Source: Croceibacterium_A sp964439725 | GTDB lineage: Bacteria; Pseudomonadota; Alphaproteobacteria; Sphingomonadales; Sphingomonadaceae | Direction: 5' to 3' | NCBI GenBank assembly: GCA_964439725.1 | Contig: CAYTPY010000003.1 | Location: 1 to 55,753 of the forward strand | Length of the DNA stretch: 55,753 bases | Shown: positions 27,691 to 35,066 of the stretch, piece by piece | Position numbering within the stretch: the stretch's first letter is position 1 | How the letters are laid out: each line of letters opens with the position of its first letter | Position numbers and translations under genes: made by a program | Notes under the pieces: generated by a model | Told to the model about the DNA's origin: nothing | Seen by the model: only the letters and a program-made list of their open reading frames with translations | Databases searched by the model: none

Positions 27691-28388
27691 TGAACGCTCG
27701 TTTTCTCGGCGCCGCCACGCTGGCGCTTTCGGTAGTCGCGGCCGTTCCTGCCGCCGCGCAAGTCAACGGTGTTGCAGTTGCCGATCCCGCGGTAGCGGTT
27801 GCCGGCTCGCAGGCGCTCCAGGGCGCTTACCAGCAGGTCGCGACCACCTTTGCCGCCCAGCGCACTCAGCTCGAGCAGCTTCAGCAACAGCGCGCCGACG
27901 CGATCCGCCAGTTCGACACCGATGGCGACGGGCAGCTTAGCCAGGAAGAGCAGACTGCGGCCCAGGCCAATACCACGGTCATGCAGCAGGTTCAGGGTCT
28001 CGAGCAGCAGATCAACGCCGCCCAGCAGCCGATCACCCGGGCCCGCGTCTACGTGGTCGAACAGCTGGCCCAGCAGCTCTCGCCGGCAGTCCAGCAGGTC
28101 GTTCAGGCCGGCAACATTCAGCTGATCCTGAACCCGAATTCGGCGCTCTACATCGGCGATGCAGCCGACGTGACCGATGAAATCATCACCCAGCTGAATC
28201 AGCTCGCTCCCACCGTATCGTCGGCCGCGCCGGACGGCTGGCAGCCGCAGCAGCAGTCGGTGCAGCTCTATCAGCAGGTTTCGGAAATTCTGCTGACCGT
28301 CGCCCTTCAGCAGCAGGCGCAAGCCCAGCAGGGTCAGCAAGGCCAGCAGGCCCAGCAACCGGCGGCGACGCCGGTCCAAGGCCGCTGA
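27690..28388 (+). CDS. Skp/OmpH-like periplasmic chaperone with an EF-hand loop
   Basis: By position and overall form this is the periplasmic chaperone that carries unfolded outer-membrane proteins to BamA. It has a signal peptide (AAA-QV, near residue 24), then a long Gln-rich coiled-coil region, a conserved RARVYVVEQLAQ segment and a C-terminal Gln-rich tail. Within the coiled-coil, residues 76-87 form a perfect 12-residue EF-hand loop with Asp at 1, 3 and 5, Gly at 6, a hydrophobic residue at 8 and Glu at 12. E. coli Skp has no such loop. ATG 27690 overlaps the bamA stop by one base. At 232 residues it is longer than E. coli Skp. Confidence 0.82.
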   Translation: MNARFLGAATLALSVVAAVPAAAQVNGVAVADPAVAVAGSQALQGAYQQVATTFAAQRTQLEQLQQQRADAIRQFDTDGDGQLSQEEQTAAQANTTVMQQVQGLEQQINAAQQPITRARVYVVEQLAQQLSPAVQQVVQAGNIQLILNPNSALYIGDAADVTDEIITQLNQLAPTVSSAAPDGWQPQQQSVQLYQQVSEILLTVALQQQAQAQQGQQGQQAQQPAATPVQGR

Positions 28389-28414
28389 TCGGTCAGGCGA
28401 AGGTTGTTCAAGGC

Positions 28415-28885
28415 ATGAGCGAGGCTGACGCCCGGCGCAGTTACGACATCGCGCAGATCCTCAAGGCCCTTCCGCACCGCTATCCGCTTCTCCTCGTCGA
28501 CAAGGTAATTGACCTGCGCGTCGACGAGGAGATTCATGCGGTGAAAGCCGTGAGCTTCAACGAGCAGTTCTTCCAAGGGCATTTCCCCGGCCGCCCGATC
28601 ATGCCGGGCGTGCTGCAGATCGAAGCCCTAGCCCAGGCAGCCGGCATCCTGGCTATGGAGACACTCCAATTGGCGGGGTCGGGCAAGCTCGTCTATTTCA
28701 TGGCGATCGAAGAGGCCAAGTTCCGGGCTCCGGTGGAGCCGGGCTGCCTGCTCGACCTGCGCGTCGGCTTCGTCCAGAAGCGGACTCGGGTCTGCAAGTT
28801 CTGGGGCCGGGCCAGCGTCGAAGACAAGGTGACTTGCGAGGTGCAGTTCACCGCCATGATAGCCGATGGTCCGGACGCGGGCTGA
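28415..28885 (+). CDS. fabZ: 3-hydroxyacyl-ACP dehydratase FabZ
   Basis: FabZ removes water from 3-hydroxyacyl-ACP in fatty acid elongation. The hot-dog fold motif is intact: LPHRYPLLLVD at the N-terminus, and GHFPGRPIMPGVLQIEAL with catalytic His56 and Glu70. The length of 156 residues is usual. It starts 26 bases after the skp-like gene and ends the pyrH-fabZ run. In many proteobacteria lpxD and lpxA flank fabZ here; they are absent, and rpmE follows instead. Confidence 0.96.
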   Translation: MSEADARRSYDIAQILKALPHRYPLLLVDKVIDLRVDEEIHAVKAVSFNEQFFQGHFPGRPIMPGVLQIEALAQAAGILAMETLQLAGSGKLVYFMAIEEAKFRAPVEPGCLLDLRVGFVQKRTRVCKFWGRASVEDKVTCEVQFTAMIADGPDAG

Positions 28886-28998
28886 TCGGCCCAGCCTCAG
28901 AGATAGTTGCAATCGGGATCGCCTGCCTGTAAGCGCGCGCCTTTCCCGACATTGCCCGGCCGGTCGGTACCGGCCTCATGCACGAAGGACGTACCGCC

Positions 28999-29226
28999 AT
29001 GAAGGCCGATATTCACCCCGACTACCACATGATCAAGGTGCAGATGACGGACGGCACCGTGTTCGAAACGCGCTCCACATGGGGCAGCGAAGGTGACACG
29101 CTGGCGCTCGACATCGATCCTACCAGCCATCCGGCCTGGACCGGCGGTACCCGCCAGGTTGATCAGGGCGGCCGCGTGGCTCAGTTCAACAAGCGCTTCG
29201 GCGGGCTCTCGCTCAAGAAGAAGTAA
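28999..29226 (+). CDS. rpmE: 50S ribosomal protein L31, cysteine-free form
   Basis: This is a 75-residue large-subunit protein. MKADIHPDYH at the start, the FETRSTWG segment, HPAWTGG and the ending RVAQFNKRFGGL are the L31 pattern. The zinc-binding cysteines of E. coli RpmE are missing, so this is the C-minus form common in alphaproteobacteria. An in-frame ATG at 28978 would add seven non-conserved residues; ATG 28999 fits the family. A strong terminator follows. Confidence 0.95.
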   Translation: MKADIHPDYHMIKVQMTDGTVFETRSTWGSEGDTLALDIDPTSHPAWTGGTRQVDQGGRVAQFNKRFGGLSLKKK

Positions 29227-29246
29227 GCGGTCCCGAGACCAACAAG

Positions 29247-29275
29247 AGGGCGGCTCTGCGGGGCCGCCCTTTTTG
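29247..29275 (+). terminator. Rho-independent terminator of rpmE
   Basis: The perfect stem AGGGCGGC (29247-29254) with GCCGCCCT (29263-29270) is followed by TTTTTG. It lies 20 bases after the stop. Confidence 0.9.
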
Positions 29276-29283
29276 TATGGCAT

Positions 29284-29697
29284 CTAAGCTTGGGTGCCGT
29301 TCGGCACGAAGCGTAGGGTCCCCGCCAGGCGCACCTCTCCTGTGTCGCTCGAATGGTTCGCTCCGTCGAGCACCGGCACCTCGACAAAATCGCGGTAGGG
29401 ATCGAGATCCAGACAAGCGACGTTGATGCCGTAGCTATGGGGATCCGCGCGGCGCCGGTGGAACGTGTAGGTCCCGCACCGGGAACAGAAGTAGTGTTTC
29501 GCGGTGCGGGTATTGAATTCGTAGAGCGTCAGCCATTCCTCACCCGCCATGATTTCGAGGGAATCGAGCGGCGCTCCCACGGTAACCGCGCCCTTGATCC
29601 GGCAGATCGAGCAGTCGCAGCGGGCTCCGCGCAGCACCTCCGGAAGCTTCACCGTGAACGTCACTGCGCCGCAGTGACACGAACCTTGCTTCACCAT
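29284..29697 (-). CDS. GFA/CENP-V family zinc protein
   Basis: This 137-residue cytoplasmic protein has the fold of glutathione-dependent formaldehyde-activating enzyme (GFA, Mss4-like). The zinc-binding cysteines are visible in GSCHCGAV, RCDCSICR and FCSRCGTY. The family is large and mostly uncharacterised; true formaldehyde-activating activity is known for few members, so the reaction here is open. The frame extends upstream to 29754, but MVKQGSCHCG at 29697 is the usual family start. It is convergent with rpmE. Confidence 0.85.
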   Translation of the reverse strand: MVKQGSCHCGAVTFTVKLPEVLRGARCDCSICRIKGAVTVGAPLDSLEIMAGEEWLTLYEFNTRTAKHYFCSRCGTYTFHRRRADPHSYGINVACLDLDPYRDFVEVPVLDGANHSSDTGEVRLAGTLRFVPNGTQA

Positions 29698-29831
29698 GTC
29701 CAAGCTTCCCCGATACCTGTAATTTCGCTTTGCTTCCGGCGGCCGCTTGTGCAACAGGCTCGCGCCCGCGCCGTTCCTGCTTGACCCGGGGGCGCAGCGG
29801 CTTACCTAGCCCGGCATACGGCATGGGCCAT

Positions 29832-29909
29832 GGCGATTGTAGCTCAGTTGGTTAGAGCGCCGGTTTGTGGTACCGGAGGTCGGGGGTTCGAGACCCCTCA
29901 ATCGCCCCA
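29832..29909 (+). tRNA. tRNA-His (anticodon GTG)
   Basis: The anticodon loop TTGTGGT carries GTG in the stem CCGGT/ACCGG. The acceptor stem GCGATTG (29833-29839) pairs with CAATCGC, with an extra genome-encoded G at -1 (29832) opposite C73 (29906), the histidine identity pair. CCA is encoded at 29907-29909. Confidence 0.97.
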
Positions 29910-30064
29910 TTCCTTCACAATTGGCACGCCGGCTCGGACCTGAGCGCTCCGCGGCGGCCGATGGTCGCGTTGGTCCGCGTTGACAATGTCTGGGAAAAGG
30001 GTCCGGCCTTGCCGGTCGGTTCAGCAACTGTCAAAGCGGCCCGCGACAAGAGCCAAATGGAACC

Positions 30065-30784
30065 ATGCACGGCTTCGCAAACCCCGCACGCTTTTTGAGA
30101 TTGGCCCGCTGGCTCACGCCGGCGTTGCTGCTCTCGGGCCTTGTGTTGACCGCCGCATCGCTGACCTATGGGATGTTCTTCGCCCCGGCCGAGCGCCTGC
30201 AGGGGGAGACGGTGCGCATCCTGTTCATCCATGTGCCGACCGCTTGGCTCGGCATGGGGGGCTGGACCGCCATCGCGATCGCCAGCTTTGTCGAACTGGT
30301 CTGGCGCCACCCGTTGGCCGCGCTCGCTGCGCGCGGCGCGGCCGTGCCCGGTGCGGTATTCACGGCCCTGTGCCTGGCTACGGGCTCGCTTTGGGGGCGG
30401 CCGGCCTGGGGCACCTGGTGGGTCTGGGACGGCCGCCTGACCAGCATGCTTGTGCTGCTGTTTCTCTATTTCGGGTATATCGCGCTTGCCAACGCCGTTC
30501 AGCGCGAGGGTGGCTCGAGCCGGATCCCGGCGATCTTTGGCCTGGTTGGCGCGGTGAACATTCCCATCATTCACTATTCGGTGATCTGGTGGAACAGCCT
30601 GCATCAGCCGCCCAGCATTACCACCGGCGGCTCCGCGATGGCCGGGCCGTTTCTCTGGGGACTTCTCGCAGCGACGCTTGGCTTTGGGCTGATCTTCGGC
30701 GGGGTCGTGCTGGCCCGGATGCGGGCGCTGCTCGCCGACGTGCAGGCCGAGGCGCGCCTGCGGCGCAAGGCGCTGGAAGCCTGA
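30065..30784 (+). CDS. ccmC: Haem exporter protein CcmC
   Basis: CcmC presents haem at the outer face of the inner membrane and helps attach it to CcmE during cytochrome c maturation (system I). The 239-residue protein has six membrane helices and the tryptophan-rich signature WGTWWVWD near 117-125, flanked by histidines (FIHVPTAW and IHYSVIWWNSLHQ) that bind haem. It opens the operon ccmC-D-E-F-G-H-I, and its stop overlaps the ccmD start. ccmA and ccmB are not beside it in this window. Confidence 0.96.
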   Translation: MHGFANPARFLRLARWLTPALLLSGLVLTAASLTYGMFFAPAERLQGETVRILFIHVPTAWLGMGGWTAIAIASFVELVWRHPLAALAARGAAVPGAVFTALCLATGSLWGRPAWGTWWVWDGRLTSMLVLLFLYFGYIALANAVQREGGSSRIPAIFGLVGAVNIPIIHYSVIWWNSLHQPPSITTGGSAMAGPFLWGLLAATLGFGLIFGGVVLARMRALLADVQAEARLRRKALEA

Positions 30785-30924
30785 TGCGCGAAGCCCTCGA
30801 TCCCTGGTTCTTCGTCTATACGTCGTACGCGCTCACTATCGGCGGTACGCTGGCGCTGATCGGCTGGAGTTGGCTCGCCATGCGCGCTGCTGAGCGCCGC
30901 AAGGACAAGGGGCGCAGGAAGTGA
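30784..30924 (+). CDS. ccmD: Haem exporter small protein CcmD
   Basis: This 46-residue single-span protein starts at ATG 30784, overlapping the ccmC stop by one base (TGATG), and ends at 30924. It begins MREALDPWFFVYTSYALT, has one membrane helix and a basic, positively charged tail (ERRKDKGRRK). The aromatic start, single helix and basic end are the CcmD pattern. CcmD helps release haem-loaded CcmE from CcmABC. Confidence 0.9.
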   Translation: MREALDPWFFVYTSYALTIGGTLALIGWSWLAMRAAERRKDKGRRK

Positions 30925-31379
30925 ATGCCGGTTTGAAACCCAAGCACCAGCGGCTTGTCTTGCTCCTCGTTGCGATCGTCGTTCTGATTGGTGCGGCGCT
31001 GCTGGCCGCTTGGGCGCTGCGCAACCAGGCGAGCTACTTTTATGTACCGAGCGACATCGCGGCCGATCCCCCCGAAGTAGGCCAAGCGGTGCGGCTTGGT
31101 GGAATGGTCAAGGTGGCCTCACTTCGCACCCAAGCGGACGGTGTGACGATCGACTTTGTCGTACACGACGGCGAGGCGGAGATACCGGTGACTTTCGCTG
31201 GCATCCTTCCGGATTTGTTCGTCGAAGGATCGGGCGTCGTCGCCGAGGGCTCGTTACGCTCCGACGGCACGTTCGAGGCCAACCACCTCCTGGCCAAGCA
31301 TGATGAGAATTACATTCCGCGCGAACTTGAAGATATGACCCCCCACCAGGTGCGGCAAACGGTGGCGGAGACCCAGTGA
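30921..31379 (+). CDS. ccmE: Cytochrome c-type biogenesis haem chaperone CcmE
   Basis: CcmE carries haem in the periplasm and hands it to CcmF. It has an N-terminal membrane anchor (about residues 11-33), a beta-barrel (OB-like) domain, and the haem-attachment motif LLAKHDENYIPRE with His127, which binds haem covalently, and Tyr131. The length of 152 residues is normal. GTG 30921 overlaps the ccmD stop by four bases (GTGA). Confidence 0.97.
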   Translation: MNAGLKPKHQRLVLLLVAIVVLIGAALLAAWALRNQASYFYVPSDIAADPPEVGQAVRLGGMVKVASLRTQADGVTIDFVVHDGEAEIPVTFAGILPDLFVEGSGVVAEGSLRSDGTFEANHLLAKHDENYIPRELEDMTPHQVRQTVAETQ

Positions 31380-31392
31380 AGGACCGCGGACA

Positions 31393-33339
31393 ATGATTGC
31401 CGAGATCGGCCTTGCCGCTCTGTGGCTCGCGGCGGCGCTAGCTGGCTTGCAGCTCGTGGCGGGCGCCTTGGCTGCCATGCGCGGCAATGACGTGCTGGGC
31501 TCTCTGGTCCGGCCCGCGGCGATTGCGCAAGGCCTGCTTTGCGCGCTGTCCTTCGGCTTGCTGATCCTGCTCTTCGTGCGGACCGATCTGTCGGTGGCGC
31601 TAGTGGCTAGCAACTCGCATTCCGAAAAGCCGCTGATCTTCAAGTTCTCCGGAGCCTGGGGCAACCACGAGGGCTCGATGCTACTGTGGATCACCGTCAT
31701 GGCAGTGGCCGGCGCGCTGATCGGGCTGGTTGAGCGGCGGCTACCGGAACGCACCATGCTGGCCACGCTGGCAGCGCAGGCTTTTGTCGGGATCGGCTTC
31801 TACGCCTACATCCTTCTGGCCTCGAACCCATTCACGCGGCTCGATCCCGCTCCAATCCAAGGGGCAGGCCTGAACCCGCAGTTGCAGGATATCGGCCTCG
31901 CCTACCATCCGACCACCTTCTACGTCGGGTATGTCGGCCTCTCGGTGGCGTTCAGCTTCGTGGTGGGCGCCTTGCTCACCCGCCAGGTAACGCCCGATTT
32001 CGCCCGCGCGATGCGTCCGTGGGCGCTCGGAGCCTGGATTTTCCTGACGCTCGGCATCACCGCCGGCAGCTACTGGGCCGCCTATATCCTCGGCTGGGGC
32101 GGATGGTGGTTCTGGGATCCCGTGGAGAACGGAGGGCTCATGCCGTGGCTGGCGGCCACTGCGCTGCTGCATTCGGTCAGCGTGCTCGCGGCCCGTGACG
32201 CACTGCGCACCTGGACGGTGATGCTCGGCGTTCTGGCCTTCTCCATGAGTATGTTGGGGACTTTCCTGGTCCGCTCCGGCATTTTAACGAGCGTTCATGC
32301 TTTCGCCGTCGACCCCACCCGCGGCTCCTTCATCCTCGCGCTGCTGGCAATCTATATCGGCGGGGCCTTGGCCCTCTTCGTTGCCCGTTCTTCCACCGTC
32401 GCGGAGGGAGAGCGCTTCAAGATGATCAGCCGGGAAAGCGCGCTGGTGATCAACAACGTCGCGCTTTGCGCGATCCTCGCGGTGGTATTGTTCGGCACCC
32501 TCTATCCCCTGCTGACCGAGGCGCTCGGCTTTCAGGTCTCCGTCGGCCCGCCCTATTTCAATCCAGTCAGTGCGATCTTCTTCCTGCCGATGCTGCTGGT
32601 CTTGGCCGTCGGGCCGCTGCTGCGCTGGCGACGCGACAGCCTGACGCGGATTCGCACTCCGATCCTCGTTGTCGGCGGCATCCTCTTGGCGGCACTCGCG
32701 GTTGCTATCTTCGCGACGGATGCGGGGGTTCTGCCTCTGCTCGGAATCGGGTTCGCGGCAGCGGTCGCCGTGGCGAGCTTCATGCCGCTTCGGGGGCGCG
32801 GTTTGCGGCGAGTGCCGCTCGCCGTCTGGGGCATGGCGATCAGCCACTTCGGTGTGGCGGTTGGCCTCTTCGGCATGGCCGCAGACTCAGCTTTCGAGCA
32901 GGAGCGGCTGGTTGCAGCCGAAGTCGGCGACGTGATCGAGGATGGCCCGTGGACCGTGCGGGTGGTCAGTGTAGCCCCTGTGGCCGGATCGAACTGGACC
33001 GGGCTCGAGGCCACCCTTGAGGCGCAGTACAAGGATGGCGGCGTGAGCATCGTCAGCCCGCAGAAGCGCAGCTTCTGGACCCCGCCGCAGGAAACCAGCA
33101 CATCGGCGATGGTCACGCGGTGGAACGGACAGCTCTATACCGTACTTGGCGGCGAGACCGATGACGGACGCTGGCAGCTACGCCTGTCGTGGAAGCCGTT
33201 CGTCACATGGATCTGGTACGGCGGCATCCTGATCGCGTTGGGCGGTTTGCTGGCCTTGATCGGGCGCCTGCGAAGCGACCTGCGAAGGCGCGCAGCGCGC
33301 GAGAAGGCTGGCGCGCGCCGTGCGGAGGTGATCGCATGA
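31393..33339 (+). CDS. ccmF: Cytochrome c haem lyase subunit CcmF
   Basis: CcmF is the large membrane component that attaches haem to apocytochrome c. The 648-residue protein has many membrane helices and the haem-handling signature WGGWWFWDPVENGG, preceded by EGSMLLWI and followed by HSVSVLAAR. A periplasmic loop near the C-terminus precedes a final helix and a basic tail. It begins 13 bases after ccmE and overlaps the ccmG start as ATGA. Confidence 0.97.
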   Translation: MIAEIGLAALWLAAALAGLQLVAGALAAMRGNDVLGSLVRPAAIAQGLLCALSFGLLILLFVRTDLSVALVASNSHSEKPLIFKFSGAWGNHEGSMLLWITVMAVAGALIGLVERRLPERTMLATLAAQAFVGIGFYAYILLASNPFTRLDPAPIQGAGLNPQLQDIGLAYHPTTFYVGYVGLSVAFSFVVGALLTRQVTPDFARAMRPWALGAWIFLTLGITAGSYWAAYILGWGGWWFWDPVENGGLMPWLAATALLHSVSVLAARDALRTWTVMLGVLAFSMSMLGTFLVRSGILTSVHAFAVDPTRGSFILALLAIYIGGALALFVARSSTVAEGERFKMISRESALVINNVALCAILAVVLFGTLYPLLTEALGFQVSVGPPYFNPVSAIFFLPMLLVLAVGPLLRWRRDSLTRIRTPILVVGGILLAALAVAIFATDAGVLPLLGIGFAAAVAVASFMPLRGRGLRRVPLAVWGMAISHFGVAVGLFGMAADSAFEQERLVAAEVGDVIEDGPWTVRVVSVAPVAGSNWTGLEATLEAQYKDGGVSIVSPQKRSFWTPPQETSTSAMVTRWNGQLYTVLGGETDDGRWQLRLSWKPFVTWIWYGGILIALGGLLALIGRLRSDLRRRAAREKAGARRAEVIA

Positions 33340-33872
33340 CTCGGCTGCGCGTGTTCCTATGGGGCCTGGTGGCCTTAGCGGCAGGGTTGCTGGGGCTGTT
33401 TGCCTATCAGCTCAGCCAGCCGAAGAACGATTTCGTGCAGAGCGCGATGATCGGCAAGCCGATGCCCGAGTTCGCGTTACCCGCTGTTGTCTCGGAGCGG
33501 CCGGGGCTGGCGAGCGCCGATCTGGTCGATGGCCAGCCCAAGCTGCTCAACATCTTTGCGAGCTGGTGCGTGCCTTGCGCGGCCGAGGCGCCGCATTTGG
33601 CCGAGCTCGAACGCCAAGGCGCGCAGATCGTCGGGGTCGCCATTCGTGACCGGCCCGAGGACGTGGCGGCATTTCTGTCCCGTTACGGCAACCCGTTCAG
33701 CCGTATCGGGGGGGACGACATCAGCAGCGTCCAGCTCGAGCTCGGCTCCTCGGGCGTGCCCGAGACCTTCGTGATCGATGGCCGGGGCGTGATCCGCTAC
33801 CAGCACATCGGCGACATTCGCGCCGAACATGTGCCGGTTCTGCTCGCCGAACTGCGGAAGGCAGAGGCTTGA
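33336..33872 (+). CDS. ccmG: Thiol:disulfide interchange protein CcmG/DsbE
   Basis: CcmG is a membrane-anchored thioredoxin-like reductase that keeps the apocytochrome CxxCH cysteines reduced. It has one N-terminal helix (about 5-26) and a thioredoxin fold with active site WCVPC (Cys78, Cys81) and the cis-proline segment SGVPETFVID. Its 178 residues fit the DsbE family. The frame is open further upstream inside ccmF, but ATG 33336, overlapping the ccmF stop, matches the family start. The next gene overlaps it as TTGA. Confidence 0.95.
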   Translation: MTRLRVFLWGLVALAAGLLGLFAYQLSQPKNDFVQSAMIGKPMPEFALPAVVSERPGLASADLVDGQPKLLNIFASWCVPCAAEAPHLAELERQGAQIVGVAIRDRPEDVAAFLSRYGNPFSRIGGDDISSVQLELGSSGVPETFVIDGRGVIRYQHIGDIRAEHVPVLLAELRKAEA

Positions 33873-34327
33873 TCGGGTTTGCGTCTTTCCTTCGTCGGAT
33901 TCCCGGATGGGCCGGGCTGGCGATGCTGTGGACGGCTCTGGCGCTCTGTATCGTCGCCACCCCTGCGGCGGCGCAAGATTCACTGCCCCCAGCGCCTTAC
34001 GCGTACCGGCAGCTCGACGACCCCGCGCTGGAGGCACAGGCCAAGGCCCTGATGGAGACGCTCCGTTGTCTCAAGTGCCAGAGCCAGTCAATTGGAGACA
34101 GCGACGCGCCGATGGCCGGAGACATGCGCCATCAGGTCCGCACCCGCCTCCTGGCCGGGGACAGTCCTGCCGAAGTGCGCGCTTGGCTTGTGGAGCGCTA
34201 CGGCGACTATGTCAGTTACCAGCCTACAGTTAAGTCCACGACCTGGCCCTTGTTCGTCGTGCCGCTTCTGATCTTGATCCTGGCGGGTGTGATCCTGCGC
34301 GGCAGGTTGAAGGGCAGAAAGGCATGA
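33869..34327 (+). CDS. ccmH: Cytochrome c maturation protein CcmH/CycL
   Basis: CcmH forms a thiol pathway with CcmG for reducing apocytochrome c. The 152-residue protein has a signal peptide (cleavage near AAAAQ), the redox motif LRCLKCQSQSI with Cys67 and Cys70, a three-helix periplasmic domain, and a C-terminal membrane helix. It is the short CycL-like form, with the TPR part encoded separately in the next gene. TTG 33869 overlaps the ccmG stop; no ATG fits before the signal peptide. Confidence 0.95.
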   Translation: MIGFASFLRRIPGWAGLAMLWTALALCIVATPAAAQDSLPPAPYAYRQLDDPALEAQAKALMETLRCLKCQSQSIGDSDAPMAGDMRHQVRTRLLAGDSPAEVRAWLVERYGDYVSYQPTVKSTTWPLFVVPLLILILAGVILRGRLKGRKA

Positions 34328-34986
34328 TCTGGCTGGCGGTTCTCGTCTTGGCGCTGGTCACTTTCGTGGCAGGTGCCTTCGTTTTTCGGATCGAACGGGC
34401 TGGCTGGCTGGCCTTCGGCGCCGCAATCATGCTCGGTCTCGCCGGCTACGCTTATCAGGCTAACCCGGACATGGGCGGTGCCCCTGCATCCGCTGTCCGC
34501 GGCCCGTCAGCGGGCAACTGGGCCGTCGTCGATGATCGAAAAGCGATGATCGGGGATCGTGCTCGTTCAGACAACAATGCGATAGTGGTCGCAGATGCAT
34601 TCGTGCGCCAAGGGCAACACTCGAACGCCGTTGCGATGCTGCGCAAAGCCGTCACGGACAACCCTGAGGACGCAGAAGCTTGGCTGGCTCTCGGCAATGC
34701 CCTGATCGAGCATGCCGAAGGATCGGTGACGACACCGGCGCTGTACGCCTATCGCAAGGCCGGCGAACTTGATGCTGGCGGGGTCGGCGCGGGCTATTTT
34801 CTCGGCCTGGCCATGATCCGTCAGGGCAGGTTGCTCGATGCGCGCAAGATGTGGTCCGACACGCTGGCGTCTGCCCAGTCCGACGCTGAGGGCCGCGACA
34901 TCCTGGCCGAGCGTCTGGGCCGGCTGGATGCGCTGTTGGCTCAGATGGCCAGCGGACAGCCGCTCACCCTCCCGCAGGTGCCCTGA
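34324..34986 (+). CDS. TPR protein CcmI/CycH-like, apocytochrome c chaperone
   Basis: This 220-residue protein has two N-terminal membrane helices (about 2-21 and 26-44) and a periplasmic tetratricopeptide domain (about 85-205, with AEAWLALGNALIE and ARKMWSDTL). It fits the CcmI/CycH role of capturing the C-terminus of apocytochrome c and delivering it to CcmFH. It is shorter than E. coli-type CcmI because the TPR region is reduced. ATG 34324 overlaps ccmH by four bases and it closes the ccm operon. Confidence 0.85.
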   Translation: MIWLAVLVLALVTFVAGAFVFRIERAGWLAFGAAIMLGLAGYAYQANPDMGGAPASAVRGPSAGNWAVVDDRKAMIGDRARSDNNAIVVADAFVRQGQHSNAVAMLRKAVTDNPEDAEAWLALGNALIEHAEGSVTTPALYAYRKAGELDAGGVGAGYFLGLAMIRQGRLLDARKMWSDTLASAQSDAEGRDILAERLGRLDALLAQMASGQPLTLPQVP

Positions 34987-35066
34987 ACGGCCGATTGCGG
35001 CGGGCTTGTGCCGCTGCTAATCGCCGCCGCTGCCGCGCATGAGTCGCGTAGGGGCATCTATTCCCG

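Noticed and set aside
27760..28388. Tandem repeat or CRISPR-like array suggested by the repeated CAGCAG units
   Set aside because: These are Gln codons in the low-complexity coiled-coil of the Skp-like protein, without regular repeat-spacer spacing.
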